Assembly (NCBI RefSeq): GCF_003096015.2
Contig: NZ_CP029185.2
Coordinates: 1,460,001 to 1,524,000 of the forward strand
Length of the DNA stretch: 64,000 bases
From: Limnobaculum parvum
GTDB taxonomy: Bacteria > Pseudomonadota > Gammaproteobacteria > Enterobacterales > Enterobacteriaceae
Direction of reading: 5' to 3'
In this document: piece after piece, positions 8,765-17,770 of the stretch
Numbering within the stretch: the first letter of the stretch is position 1
Layout of the letters: every line of letters starts with the position of its first letter
Notes under the pieces: model-generated
Database searches by the model: none
Told to the model about the DNA's origin: nothing
Seen by the model: only the letters and a program-made list of their open reading frames with translations
Translations under genes and position numbers: made by a program

Positions 8765-9650
8765 CAAGTTCTTTTATAGCCTGCTTAGACCATAAAGGCA
8801 AAAGGCGTGCATCCCTGCACACCTCTTGCCCCCGACCTTCAGTGTCAGCGGCGGTACGTGGGGGCTGTCCGGGGCTGAACCACGGAGTTCTCTGTGATAA
8901 CGGTTCCCGGCCATCCCCCACTCAACATAATGTGGCATTAACCGTACCAGCCCCTGACGGTCTGGTACGGTTAACACACATTATGTCAGCGCCGTTCAGC
9001 TCAGGGCGCTTCGCGTCTTATATAGCTTCACGGTGCGGCTTGCCGCCGCTTATCGGCATCTTGGTTCAGCGTGGCGCGCCGGTTCCCGCCGCTGTTGGCT
9101 GCATCACCCACGCCCACCACCGCAGTCGCCAACGTCCTGTTGGCTCCAAGGGCCAAGTTCAACAACGCTAAAGGCATGTCGGCCGTTGGCCTCCGCTGTT
9201 TATTACCCCCGGCCCACCCAGCTACGTCTGGTTAAACAGGCTCGCACTGCGTTGCTCGTTCCCTGTTTAACCAGCCTTCGCCCCATCCGGCCCCCACGGG
9301 GGCCTCCCTGTTAAAGCTTTATAAGCGGGGTCTACCACCCCGCGCCCCGGTCAACCGGCGCCAGTCCCGCAGCAAGCTGCGAAACCGTCACCGGTTCTGG
9401 TCTGGCAGGTTACGGGGGAGGTTCAGCAAAAAAGGTCAAAACCGGTAATGGCAGCGGCTAACGCCGCTGTTGTGATGTGGCGTTGGTTGCTCTTTAACAG
9501 TTCCGGGGTGGTGCCTTATCGGGCCAAAAAAGCGCGTCTGGGCTTGTGTGTCCGGGTATCAAAACGCACAAGCAAAAATCGGTTGTAACTGGCTGACATC
9601 ACAGGGAAAAGTGGTGTTCGAAGAGTAAGTTCATGTCGGGCTGAGTTGTT
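8765..9650 (+). other. Hairpin-rich non-coding end of unit A
   Basis: No convincing gene is present in these roughly 890 bases. There are many inverted repeats: the large palindrome at 8926-8985, arms CTGGTTAAACAGG and CCTGTTTAACCAG (9228-9240, 9262-9274), GGCCCCC-AC-GGGGGCC at 9289-9304, and a GCGGGG/CCCCGC hairpin near 9326-9344. TGTTGGCT is repeated around 9100 and 9137. It could contain an origin, recombinase arm sites or a structural RNA. It directly precedes the attachment site. Confidence 0.6.
8926..8985 (+). repeat. Near-perfect 60-bp palindrome, unit A
   Basis: The left arm CATAATGTG-gca-TTAACCGTACCAG mirrors CTGGTACGGTTAA-ca-CACATTATG with an 11-base loop at 8951-8961. Twenty-two base pairs form with one small internal bulge. 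Such cruciforms occur at replication origins and recombination sites; no T-run follows, so it is not a typical terminator. Confidence 0.75.
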
Positions 9651-9668
9651 GTTGAGAATAATGCGCTG
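9651..9668 (+). other. Candidate attachment site, middle (unit A/unit B junction)
   Basis: This is the 18-bp VENNAL-coding core again, here with element DNA on both sides (ending GTTGTT on the left, TCACCT on the right). It therefore shows what attP of a circularised unit would look like. Confidence 0.7.
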
Positions 9669-10655
9669 TCACCTTCAAAAAATGAAGCGTTGATGAAAGC
9701 ATTGGACGATCAGAAAGCGGGCAATAACCTGCTGGAAGCCTCACAAAATATCGTCAGACTCACCAATGAAGACAGAGCCAATAATATTCTGCTAGATAAA
9801 TATCAGAAAGGCCAACTGAGCGAGGGTGAAAAGCAAGAGCTTGCTGGCCAGCTTGATCAATATGGGCTTGAGTTACAAATACTTTATGGCTATTCATCGC
9901 AGCGGGCTGCCGAGGCGGTACAGGCACTTGTTAGTGGGCAAGCGTTTGTGGCGGCGGCGGCTGATGCCAAAGCGTATAACGAGGCTCTTAGTTACCTGAA
10001 GGGAGCGGCCGATCAGTATGGTCAGGCGGCGGTGGGAACGGATGCATTACTCGCGCTGCCGGGCACGCCGGGAATAATTGCACGAAGAGCCTTGCAAATT
10101 GGCGGAGCTTATCAGACCGGAACGGGTATTGGTCAGGCAATTGATGGTAAGTATGGGGAAGGTGCGCTTAATATTGGTCTGGGAACAGCAGCGATATCTG
10201 GTGGTCTGGCTAGTCAGAATATTATTAGTAAAGCTGAGAATGCGTTAACTAAAGGGCAAGTGACTTATGAGTTTGGTGCGAAGCCAAATGGCAACGAGTT
10301 AAGGGCCGGAAATATATTTAGTGAATTGGGTTATGACGTTACGCATAAGGTCACTGCATCTGATCTAGGTATTCAGGGTGTTAAAACTCAGGATCTTTGG
10401 GTGGGTGGTTTTGGTAAGGTTGATGTTTACACGCCAGATAAGTTGGAAGTAGTACCTATTCTTCGAATGATTGAAAAGAAAAATAGACAGACAAACGCAG
10501 TCTATATCCAAGCTGATTTATCTACTAAAGATATTCAAGAGATAGTATCTAGAACATGGGGAAAACCATCTACGAAAAATATAAATACTTTATTTTTCCA
10601 AGATACTAATGGACAAGTGATTAAATTTGAACGTCCGAAAATAGGGGGTAAATAA
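9651..10655 (+). pseudogene. Orphan toxin C-terminus (cdiA-CT), unit B
   Basis: This is the same toxin end as in the first fusion, starting at VENNAL, but without a CdiA body: the frame is closed by TGA shortly before VENN and no start with a ribosome-binding site is seen (TTG 9690 and ATG 9693 lack one). It would become functional only if recombination placed it behind a pretoxin domain. It overlaps its immunity gene by one base. Confidence 0.8.
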
Positions 10656-10915
10656 TGCCAAAATTTGCTTGTCGATGTGGGTGTGTAATGAACTTATCTA
10701 CAGGATGGAGTGATTGTGAGTTATCACTTGTACCTGAGAATATTATTGAAGAGTTAATTGTTTCGCTTGATAAAGAAAATGGGTTATCAGCAGAACAATT
10801 TGTCGAGAAAATAGATTCAAAAAGTATAGAAGTATTACGTTGCCCACAATGTAATCGATTATGGTTAGAAAATGAGGATGGATCTTATAACTCGTATATA
10901 AAAGAAACTGAGTAG
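10655..10915 (+). CDS. cdiI: CdiI-type immunity protein, unit B
   Basis: This is the identical second copy of the 86-residue Cys-pair protein, again overlapping the toxin stop. A cell would keep immunity from this copy even if unit A were lost. Confidence 0.75.
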   Translation: MPKFACRCGCVMNLSTGWSDCELSLVPENIIEELIVSLDKENGLSAEQFVEKIDSKSIEVLRCPQCNRLWLENEDGSYNSYIKETE

Positions 10916-10924
10916 CAGCAAAGC

Positions 10925-10950
10925 TCCCGGCCATCAGGCCGGGATAGTTT
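10925..10950 (+). terminator. Rho-independent terminator after immunity gene, unit B
   Basis: The stem TCCCGGCC/GGCCGGGA with a T-rich tail is repeated here as in unit A. Confidence 0.75.
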
Positions 10951-10960
10951 TATCTGTAGT

Positions 10961-11200
10961 TCACTCAGTCACAGGTCGGATAATCAGTTGCCCGTGCTCT
11001 ACGGCGATGGTAACCGGTGTGCCGGTGTTGAACCCGGCCTCTTCAAGCCAGTGGCCCTTCAGGTGCAGGCTAGGTGCGTGGTTGTAATATGTAGTCATGT
11101 GTGTGGCCCGTCTTTCGTGGCGGCGGTTGATGTAACCCACCTTAAGCTGTCGCTGTGCTTTGGAAATCTCTGGATCTGAAATACAATCGTGTTCAGCCAT
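10961..11200 (-). CDS. SymE-family toxin-like protein, unit B
   Basis: This is the second copy of the 79-residue protein with the SymE signature KGHWLEEAGFNTGTPV, convergent to the immunity gene and preceded by AAGGAG. Confidence 0.75.
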   Translation of the reverse strand: MAEHDCISDPEISKAQRQLKVGYINRRHERRATHMTTYYNHAPSLHLKGHWLEEAGFNTGTPVTIAVEHGQLIIRPVTE

Positions 11201-11281
11201 GAATCAACTCCTTGCTAGTTGGTTGTGGTTAGCGGGGTTGAGGTGTTAGAGCACTTCATCCCCGCGTTAAATACTGACTCC

Positions 11282-11677
11282 TTAATCCTTTTCTTTCGTA
11301 GCGGTCTTGCTTACGCGTTCAACCGTCTGTGTTACCTGACTTTTTACAATCATTGCATCCAGCACGGCTTTAGTAGTCTGTTGGTCTTCAGCAGACATAG
11401 CGGCCACTGCCTCAAAGCGCAGCTTCATATCATCTTCCGGCTCACGTTCACCGGGTTCAAATAGCAAAAAATCAGATGTGACATGCAGCACAACGGCCAG
11501 CTTCTTTAATGCATCGGCAGTAGGTAAAGAGCTACCCGCTTCGTAGCGTTTTATCTGTTGTACGTGAATGCCTGTAGCATCAGATAAGCCTTGTTGTGTA
11601 AATCCGCGCTGCTTACGTAGCTCAACAACCCGTTGTGAAAAGCTCATGGAGGTTAACCAATAATGAATGTTGACCAT
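11282..11677 (-). CDS. XRE-family transcriptional regulator, unit B
   Basis: This is the second copy of the 131-residue helix-turn-helix regulator, with the same GGAGGAGG site before ATG 11677. Two copies of the repressor gene may change dosage control of the element. Confidence 0.85.
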   Translation of the reverse strand: MVNIHYWLTSMSFSQRVVELRKQRGFTQQGLSDATGIHVQQIKRYEAGSSLPTADALKKLAVVLHVTSDFLLFEPGEREPEDDMKLRFEAVAAMSAEDQQTTKAVLDAMIVKSQVTQTVERVSKTATKEKD

Positions 11678-11692
11678 GATAATAACCTCCTC

Positions 11693-11744
11693 CTTTTAGT
11701 TGACTTGCTAAAAGTATATTATATGATACCTTAAAAGTACATTA
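11693..11744 (+). promoter_or_regulatory. Divergent promoter/operator region, unit B
   Basis: TTGACT and ATGATA boxes with the AAAAGTAYATTA direct repeat and CTTTTAG/CTAAAAG inverted repeat recur here between regulator and primase. Confidence 0.5.
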
Positions 11745-11779
11745 AATATATCTTGACGGGTTTTTACAGGAGCGATGGT

Positions 11780-14700
11780 ATGGGAAGAATGACCCCGGAA
11801 GAACTGGAACGGCTGAAGCATGATGTCTCATTGCTGGCGCTGGTTGAATCACAGGGCCTTAAGCTGAAGCGTCAGGGGCCGGATAGTCTCGCCTGCCTGT
11901 GCCCGTTCCATCGGGAGAAAACCCCATCCTGCGTTATCACCCCGTCAAAAAACCTGTATCACTGCTTCGGTTGCAATGCAGGCGGGTCGGTACTGGACTG
12001 GCTGCAACACACGGAACGGCTGAGGTATCCGCAAGCGCTGGTACGGTTACGGGAGCTGGCCGGAATGTCTTCTTCAACTGCCGGTGCTGTGGCTCCTTCT
12101 TCTTCGCCGGTTCCTGCTCGCACCAAACTGACTGACCTGGATGATGATGGTCAGGCGCTGCTGAATCAGGTGGTGGACTTCTATCATAAAAATCTGCTTG
12201 AGAGCCCGGAGGCTCAGGAGTGGTTAGTTCGCCGTGGCCTGAATCATCCTGAACTGGTGAGCCACTTTAAACTGGGGTTCGCCGGGTTGCATGGTGTGTC
12301 CGGTGAGGCCGGGATATTGCCGTCTTCGGCCAGTAAGGAAGGACGTTCGCTGCGCGACAAGCTGGCCGGGCTGGGTGTGCTGCGGACCACGACCAAGCAA
12401 GACCACTTCCGGGGTTGCGTGGTGATGCCGGTGGTCGGCTGGTCGGGTTCATCCAATGTGGCGCACCGTGGGCGGGTGTTGCAGTTGTACGGCAGACGCA
12501 CGCAGCCGGACTACAAGATAATCAAAGGCAATCCGAAGCATCTGTATCTGCCATCACCGCTATGTGGCGTATGGAACGAGGAAGCGCTGAAAGCCTCGTC
12601 TGAAATCATCCTGTGTGAAGCGTTAATCGATGCGATGACGTTCTGGTGTGCGGGGTTCCGCAATGTTACAGCGGCCTATGGTTGCAACGGCTTCACGGCA
12701 GACCATCTGAGTGCGTTGCAGTACCACGGTGTAAAACGGGTACTGATTGCCTATGACCGTGACGAAGCCGGTGATAAGGGCGCTGAAGCGGTGGCGGCCG
12801 AACTGCTTGAAAGTGGCATAGAGGCATGGCGGGTACGGTTCCCTGCTGGAATGGATGCCAATGAGTTCGCGACTTCCAGCGGTAATCCTGAGTCGTCGTT
12901 GGGTCTGGCACTGCAACAGGCAGCATGGATGGGTAAAGGAACGGGGCCCGGCGCGGTGTTCAGTCATGAAACCGTTGTAGAAAACGGTGTAACCGGCTCT
13001 TCCTTAGCTGCCCCGGCACCGGTGGTTGATGTGGTGCCGTGCGAACAGACCCGCACCGGCGAACTGCTGTTACGCAGTGGCCCTCGGGTGTGGCGGGTGC
13101 GAGGCTGGCAGAAGAACAGCGTCAGTGAGGTGATGAAGGTCAGCGTACAGGTACGTGATGAAACCAGCGGTGCGTTCCATGTAGACAGTCTGGATATGTA
13201 CAGCTCCCGTCATCGTCAGGGTTATATCAGCGCGGCAGCCGGTGAGCTTGAGTGTGAGCCTTCGGTGATTAAACGTGAATGTGGCCGGGTGCTGCTGATG
13301 CTGGAGCAGAGGCAGGATGAGGTTCGTCAGGCCACAGAAGCCGCGCCGACAGCGGTCACCGTATCCGCCGACGATGAAGCCGCAGCGCTTGAACTGCTGA
13401 AGTCCCCTGAGCTGGCTGAACGGGTGGTGAATGACCTGGCTTCGTGTGGGGTGGTGGGTGAGAGTACCAATCTGCTGACTGGTTATCTGGCGGCGACTTC
13501 ACGCAAGTTAGATAAGCCTCTCGCTGTGTTAATCCAGTCATCGTCTGCGGCCGGTAAATCCTCGCTGATGGATGCGGTGCTGGGTCTGATGCCGGAAGAG
13601 GAGCGTATCCAGTACTCTGCCATGACCGGCCAGAGCCTTTACTACCTCGGTGAAACCAGCCTTCAGCACAAGATACTGGCGATAGCGGAAGAAGAAGGCG
13701 TTCGGCAGGCAGCCTATGCGTTGAAGCTGTTGCAGTCAGACGGTGAACTGAAGATAGCCTCCACCGGCAAAAATGAACAGAGCGGCGAACTGGTGACGCG
13801 AGAGTACAAGGTACAGGGGCCAGTAATGCTGATGCTGACCACCACGGCCATCGACGTGGATGAAGAGCTGTTAAACCGTTGTCTGGTGCTGACGGTGAAC
13901 GAGAGCCGGGAACAGACGCAGGCTATCCATGCCCTTCAGCGCCATAATCAAACCCTGGAAGGGCTGCTAGCTGAAAGTGAAAAAGGCTACCTCACCAGAC
14001 TGCATCAAAACGCCCAACGACTGCTGCGACCGCTGAAGGTGGTCAATCCGTTCGCCCATCAACTGACCTTCCTGTCAGACAAAACCCGCACCCGCAGAGA
14101 CCATATGAAGTACCTCACCCTTATCCAGTCAATCGCGTTGCTGCATCAGTACCAGCGAAAAGTGAAGCGGGTGGAGCACCGGGGCCAGTGGCTGGAGTAT
14201 ATCGAAGTAGAGAAAAGCGATATCGAGCTGGCTAACCGGTTATCGCATGAGGTGTTAGGGCGAACGCTGGATGAGATGCCGCCACAAACCCGGCGGCTAC
14301 TGATGTTGCTGAAGGGCTGGGTGGGTGAAACGGCAGAACGGCAGTCACTGAAAGCGGAAGAGGTTCGCTTCAGCCGCCGCGATGTTCGGGCGGCATTGGG
14401 GTGGGGCGATACGCAACTGAAGATACATCTGGCCCGGCTGCTGGAAATGGAATACCTGCTGCTGTACCGGCGTGGGCTGACCTATGAATATACGCTGCTG
14501 TGGGACGGAGAGGATAACGGCGGAACTCATCTGTGCGGGTTGCTGGATACGGGCAATGATAATCGGTCGGGGTGTGAGTCAGACCGGTCGGATAATGATG
14601 AAGCTCAGTCGGCCCCCGGTCGGGCTGTGGTCGGGGGTCAGTCGGTGGGTCAAAAAGAGGCTTCGGGTCAGGCAGGAGAAGGGGTTGACGCTGAACCGGT

Positions 14701-14788
14701 CGGGGTTAATGAAAACGCAGTAACAAGAAGAAAAAATAAAAAGATGCACTCCCCACTGCCTGTATCTGATGAAGTGAATCATGGTTAA
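11780..14788 (+). CDS. CHC2/TOPRIM primase with P-loop ATPase domain, unit B
   Basis: This is the second, identical copy of the 1,002-residue primase/ATPase, with CHC2 zinc finger, TOPRIM and Walker A motifs intact. The start is again the ATG seven bases after AGGAG. It overlaps the recombinase gene by eight bases. Confidence 0.85.
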   Translation: MGRMTPEELERLKHDVSLLALVESQGLKLKRQGPDSLACLCPFHREKTPSCVITPSKNLYHCFGCNAGGSVLDWLQHTERLRYPQALVRLRELAGMSSSTAGAVAPSSSPVPARTKLTDLDDDGQALLNQVVDFYHKNLLESPEAQEWLVRRGLNHPELVSHFKLGFAGLHGVSGEAGILPSSASKEGRSLRDKLAGLGVLRTTTKQDHFRGCVVMPVVGWSGSSNVAHRGRVLQLYGRRTQPDYKIIKGNPKHLYLPSPLCGVWNEEALKASSEIILCEALIDAMTFWCAGFRNVTAAYGCNGFTADHLSALQYHGVKRVLIAYDRDEAGDKGAEAVAAELLESGIEAWRVRFPAGMDANEFATSSGNPESSLGLALQQAAWMGKGTGPGAVFSHETVVENGVTGSSLAAPAPVVDVVPCEQTRTGELLLRSGPRVWRVRGWQKNSVSEVMKVSVQVRDETSGAFHVDSLDMYSSRHRQGYISAAAGELECEPSVIKRECGRVLLMLEQRQDEVRQATEAAPTAVTVSADDEAAALELLKSPELAERVVNDLASCGVVGESTNLLTGYLAATSRKLDKPLAVLIQSSSAAGKSSLMDAVLGLMPEEERIQYSAMTGQSLYYLGETSLQHKILAIAEEEGVRQAAYALKLLQSDGELKIASTGKNEQSGELVTREYKVQGPVMLMLTTTAIDVDEELLNRCLVLTVNESREQTQAIHALQRHNQTLEGLLAESEKGYLTRLHQNAQRLLRPLKVVNPFAHQLTFLSDKTRTRRDHMKYLTLIQSIALLHQYQRKVKRVEHRGQWLEYIEVEKSDIELANRLSHEVLGRTLDEMPPQTRRLLMLLKGWVGETAERQSLKAEEVRFSRRDVRAALGWGDTQLKIHLARLLEMEYLLLYRRGLTYEYTLLWDGEDNGGTHLCGLLDTGNDNRSGCESDRSDNDEAQSAPGRAVVGGQSVGQKEASGQAGEGVDAEPVGVNENAVTRRKNKKMHSPLPVSDEVNHG
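14565..14645 (+). repeat. Helically phased RGTCGG repeats, unit B
   Basis: These are the same six RGTCGG hexamers with spacings 21, 21, 11, 11 and 11 inside the primase 3' end. Confidence 0.6.
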
Positions 14789-15824
14789 CCGCAAACCCCG
14801 CGCTGACAGTCTGCTGACGGTCGAACAGGTGTATCGTCAGCCCATCGGTCCGGCACATAACCCGAAAAGCCTGTATGCGTTGTTGCTGCGCTTCGTGAAG
14901 TGGCGCAGAGAGCGTAACTGGTCAGAGACCACGCTGAAGGTACAGACGCATCACAGCTACCGCTTCATCCTGTGGGCCAGCGAACGAGGTATCAGCTATG
15001 CCAGTGAAGTGACCCGTCCGGTACTGGAACGATACCAGCGCTATCTACATCAGTACCGCAAGAAGAACGGGGAACCCTTATCAACCCGGACACAGCGCAC
15101 GGCGCTTCAGCCGCTTCAGGTGTGGTTCCGCTGGATGGCGAAGCAAAACCTGATACTGGCGAATCCGGCGGCAGACCTTGAGCTGCCGAGACTGGAAAAA
15201 CGGTTGCCGCGAACCATCCTGAGTGTGGAAGACGTGGAGCAGGTGTTGAGCCTGCCGGACTTAACCACGGCGCAGGGTATCCGTGACCGGGCGTTAATGG
15301 AGCTGTTGTGGTCAACGGGTATCAGAAGGAGCGAAGCGGCAGGGCTTGAGGTGTACAGTGTGGATGGCAGCCGTAAGACGGTAACGGTGGTTCAGGGCAA
15401 GGGAAAGAAAGACCGGGTTATCCCGATAGGAGAAAGGGCGTTGTGGTGGGTGCAGTACTGGCTGCATCAGGTACGGCCGGAACTGATGGTTAAACCGGAT
15501 ATCAAAGCGCTGTTCGTGGCGATGGATGGTGTGGCGGGACTGGGGCCGAACGGTATCACCAATGCGGTCAGCGCGTATATCAAAGCCTCTGGTATCGCGA
15601 AGTGGGGAAGCTGTCACCTGTTCCGCCATGCGATGGCCACCCAAATGTTAGAGAACGGTGCCGATCTGCGCTGGATACAGGCGATGCTGGGTCATGCGAG
15701 TGTTGAATCAACGCAAATCTATACGCAGGTGAGCATCCGGGCGTTAGCGGCGGTGCATGCCAGTACCCATCCGGCAGAAAAAACACTTCAAAGAGAGACT
15801 AAAAATAATGATGAAGATAAATGA
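14781..15824 (+). CDS. Tyrosine recombinase/integrase, unit B
   Basis: This is the second copy of the 347-residue recombinase with Arg182, His279, Arg282, His305 and Tyr314 all present. Either copy could act on the three VENN-coding sites. Confidence 0.9.
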   Translation: MVNRKPRADSLLTVEQVYRQPIGPAHNPKSLYALLLRFVKWRRERNWSETTLKVQTHHSYRFILWASERGISYASEVTRPVLERYQRYLHQYRKKNGEPLSTRTQRTALQPLQVWFRWMAKQNLILANPAADLELPRLEKRLPRTILSVEDVEQVLSLPDLTTAQGIRDRALMELLWSTGIRRSEAAGLEVYSVDGSRKTVTVVQGKGKKDRVIPIGERALWWVQYWLHQVRPELMVKPDIKALFVAMDGVAGLGPNGITNAVSAYIKASGIAKWGSCHLFRHAMATQMLENGADLRWIQAMLGHASVESTQIYTQVSIRALAAVHASTHPAEKTLQRETKNNDEDK

Positions 15825-15926
15825 GTTAAATATGTGACGTAAATCGACTTCCTAAAACTAATAGGCTTGAAAACAAAAATAATGAATCCATATGAATAAA
15901 AGGCACATTAATAAAAGGGATATTGT

Positions 15927-16208
15927 ATGTCGTTCATATTAGTAAAAAATAAAAACAATACCACTGGTAAAACGCTTCCAACAGGTTATACAAGTTGGCT
16001 CGATTTTTGGGAGAAGAGTAAAAGAAAGAAAGCGTTAGTATGTGAAAGAATGCTTTGTAAAAATACTGCCGAAGTTGGTGGGCATGTTATTAAATCAGGA
16101 GAAGGAAATAAGGAGTACATACTTCCCCTATGTAAGGACTGTAACCACACGTCAAACATAGAAGAGTTCAAGGCGTGGGAGTCCGATCTGATAGCAGTGA
16201 AGAACTAG
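15927..16208 (+). CDS. Small HNH-like protein, unit B
   Basis: This is the second copy of the 93-residue protein with the Cys pair, GGHVIK and LCKDCNH blocks. Confidence 0.6.
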   Translation: MSFILVKNKNNTTGKTLPTGYTSWLDFWEKSKRKKALVCERMLCKNTAEVGGHVIKSGEGNKEYILPLCKDCNHTSNIEEFKAWESDLIAVKN

Positions 16209-17094
16209 CAAGTTCTTTTATAGCCTGCTTAGACCATAAAGGCAAAAGGCGTGCATCCCTGCACACCTCTTGCCCCCGACCTTCAGTGTCAGCGGCGGTA
16301 CGTGGGGGCTGTCCGGGGCTGAACCACGGAGTTCTCTGTGATAACGGTTCCCGGCCATCCCCCACTCAACATAATGTGGCATTAACCGTACCAGCCCCTG
16401 ACGGTCTGGTACGGTTAACACACATTATGTCAGCGCCGTTCAGCTCAGGGCGCTTCGCGTCTTATATAGCTTCACGGTGCGGCTTGCCGCCGCTTATCGG
16501 CATCTTGGTTCAGCGTGGCGCGCCGGTTCCCGCCGCTGTTGGCTGCATCACCCACGCCCACCACCGCAGTCGCCAACGTCCTGTTGGCTCCAAGGGCCAA
16601 GTTCAACAACGCTAAAGGCATGTCGGCCGTTGGCCTCCGCTGTTTATTACCCCCGGCCCACCCAGCTACGTCTGGTTAAACAGGCTCGCACTGCGTTGCT
16701 CGTTCCCTGTTTAACCAGCCTTCGCCCCATCCGGCCCCCACGGGGGCCTCCCTGTTAAAGCTTTATAAGCGGGGTCTACCACCCCGCGCCCCGGTCAACC
16801 GGCGCCAGTCCCGCAGCAAGCTGCGAAACCGTCACCGGTTCTGGTCTGGCAGGTTACGGGGGAGGTTCAGCAAAAAAGGTCAAAACCGGTAATGGCAGCG
16901 GCTAACGCCGCTGTTGTGATGTGGCGTTGGTTGCTCTTTAACAGTTCCGGGGTGGTGCCTTATCGGGCCAAAAAAGCGCGTCTGGGCTTGTGTGTCCGGG
17001 TATCAAAACGCACAAGCAAAAATCGGTTGTAACTGGCTGACATCACAGGGAAAAGTGGTGTTCGAAGAGTAAGTTCATGTCGGGCTGAGTTGTT
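16209..17094 (+). other. Hairpin-rich non-coding end of unit B
   Basis: These bases repeat the non-coding end of unit A, including the 60-bp palindrome at 16370-16429 and the TTAAAC arms at 16672-16684 and 16706-16718. No gene is seen. Confidence 0.6.
16370..16429 (+). repeat. Near-perfect 60-bp palindrome, unit B
   Basis: The 22-bp arms around an 11-base loop recur here unchanged from unit A. Confidence 0.75.
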
Positions 17095-17112
17095 GTTGAG
17101 AATAATGCGCTG
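17095..17112 (+). other. Candidate attachment site, right (attR)
   Basis: The 18-bp core here has the element's right arm to its left and a new toxin end (GGTTGC...) to its right. Joining the left flank of 2207 to the right flank of this site would rebuild an uninterrupted cdiA frame through VENNALGCYGSSDP. Confidence 0.7.
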
Positions 17113-17766
17113 GGTTGCTATGGCTCTTCAGATCCAATGTGTGTATCGAGAAAAGGAGATATTTTTACCACAGGCGGTGGCGGAGGAGCGCTTGTTGGTG
17201 GAGGCGGAGGTGGTGGTGCTGTAGGTCTGGGAGCGATTCTTGCGTCGATATTTGGGGATGATGAGCCGCCGGTACCAAATGTAGCGGGAAATCTGACGGA
17301 TGCTGAAAAAACTGAGATGGGTGGAACGGGCTCAGGGACTCCGGGAGGCTGGGGGCCGCAGGATGAAGAGAATGCGCGTAACCGGGAGCAGCAACAGAAT
17401 CGCGTTGATGAGCTGTCAAAAATTTATGATAAGAACTCACCTTCTCAAGAGTTAACGATAGATGGTCAGACTATCAGGCAAGGAAGTGGTGGAAATCGTT
17501 ATACAACAAGGATTTTTGATAGCCAAAACTTAACTGATAGTCAGATATATAATTATGCTGAACAATTAGCTGGCCAACCTTTAACAAAAGTAAAAGATGG
17601 TATATATATCACTAAGTTAGAGGATGGTACTGCAATCACACTTCGAAATGTATCAAGTTCGGCAGATAAAACAGGGGCTCGTTGGACGGTAGAAATAAGA
17701 AATAGTCCACACTTAAGTCAAATAGAAAATGGGCTTGGTAGAAACGCAGAAATAAAGTTTAGGTGA
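17095..17766 (+). pseudogene. Displaced cdiA toxin C-terminus (second toxin type)
   Basis: The frame runs from VENNAL through GCYGSSDP, a glycine-rich linker (GGGGGALVGGGGGGGAVG) and a spacer, to a C-terminal domain of about 100 residues with NRYTTRIFD, QLAGQPLTKVKDGIY, DGTAITLRNVSSS and ARWTVEI. That pattern resembles small RNase toxins of the BECR type, which is a low-confidence guess. No ribosome-binding site precedes ATG 17137, so it is silent here. The phase after VENN matches the cdiA frame at 2207, so this was most likely the toxin end of the resident gene before the element entered. Confidence 0.75.
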
Positions 17767-17770
17767 TTGT

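Larger units (their letters stand above)
2207..9650 (+). mobile_element. VENN-targeting toxin/immunity integrative element, unit A (7,444 bp)
   Basis: The unit starts at the VENNAL codons of cdiA and ends just before the next copy of the same codons. It holds a toxin C-terminus, immunity gene, symE-like gene, XRE regulator, primase/ATPase, tyrosine recombinase, HNH-like gene and hairpin-rich non-coding DNA. An identical unit follows directly, every feature being shifted by exactly 7,444 bp. A recombinase, a replication protein and identical 18-bp edges fit Campbell-type insertion of a circle, with the tandem copy arising from a second insertion or a circular dimer. The boundaries are seen; mobility is inference. 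It is not a classical transposon because no terminal inverted repeats or transposase are visible. Confidence 0.8.
9651..17094 (+). mobile_element. VENN-targeting toxin/immunity integrative element, unit B (7,444 bp)
   Basis: This is the second tandem copy of the element. All gene products read the same as in unit A and no base difference was noticed. Its toxin end is not fused to a cdiA body: upstream of its VENN codons the frame is closed by TGA at 9642-9644. At its right edge the 18-bp core at 17095 joins a different toxin end in phase. Perfect identity implies very recent duplication or an assembly of a circular or multimeric form. Confidence 0.8.

Noticed and set aside
9228..9274. Inverted GTTAAAC and GTTTAAC boxes resembling an integron attC site
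   Set aside because: The boxes are in the wrong order for attC (GTTRRRY first, RYYYAAC last) on both strands, and no L boxes or extrahelical bases fit.
8731..9314. Two open frames of 146 and 93 codons in the non-coding end of the element (and again in unit B)
   Set aside because: They have no ribosome-binding site, low-complexity composition, and run through several strong hairpins.
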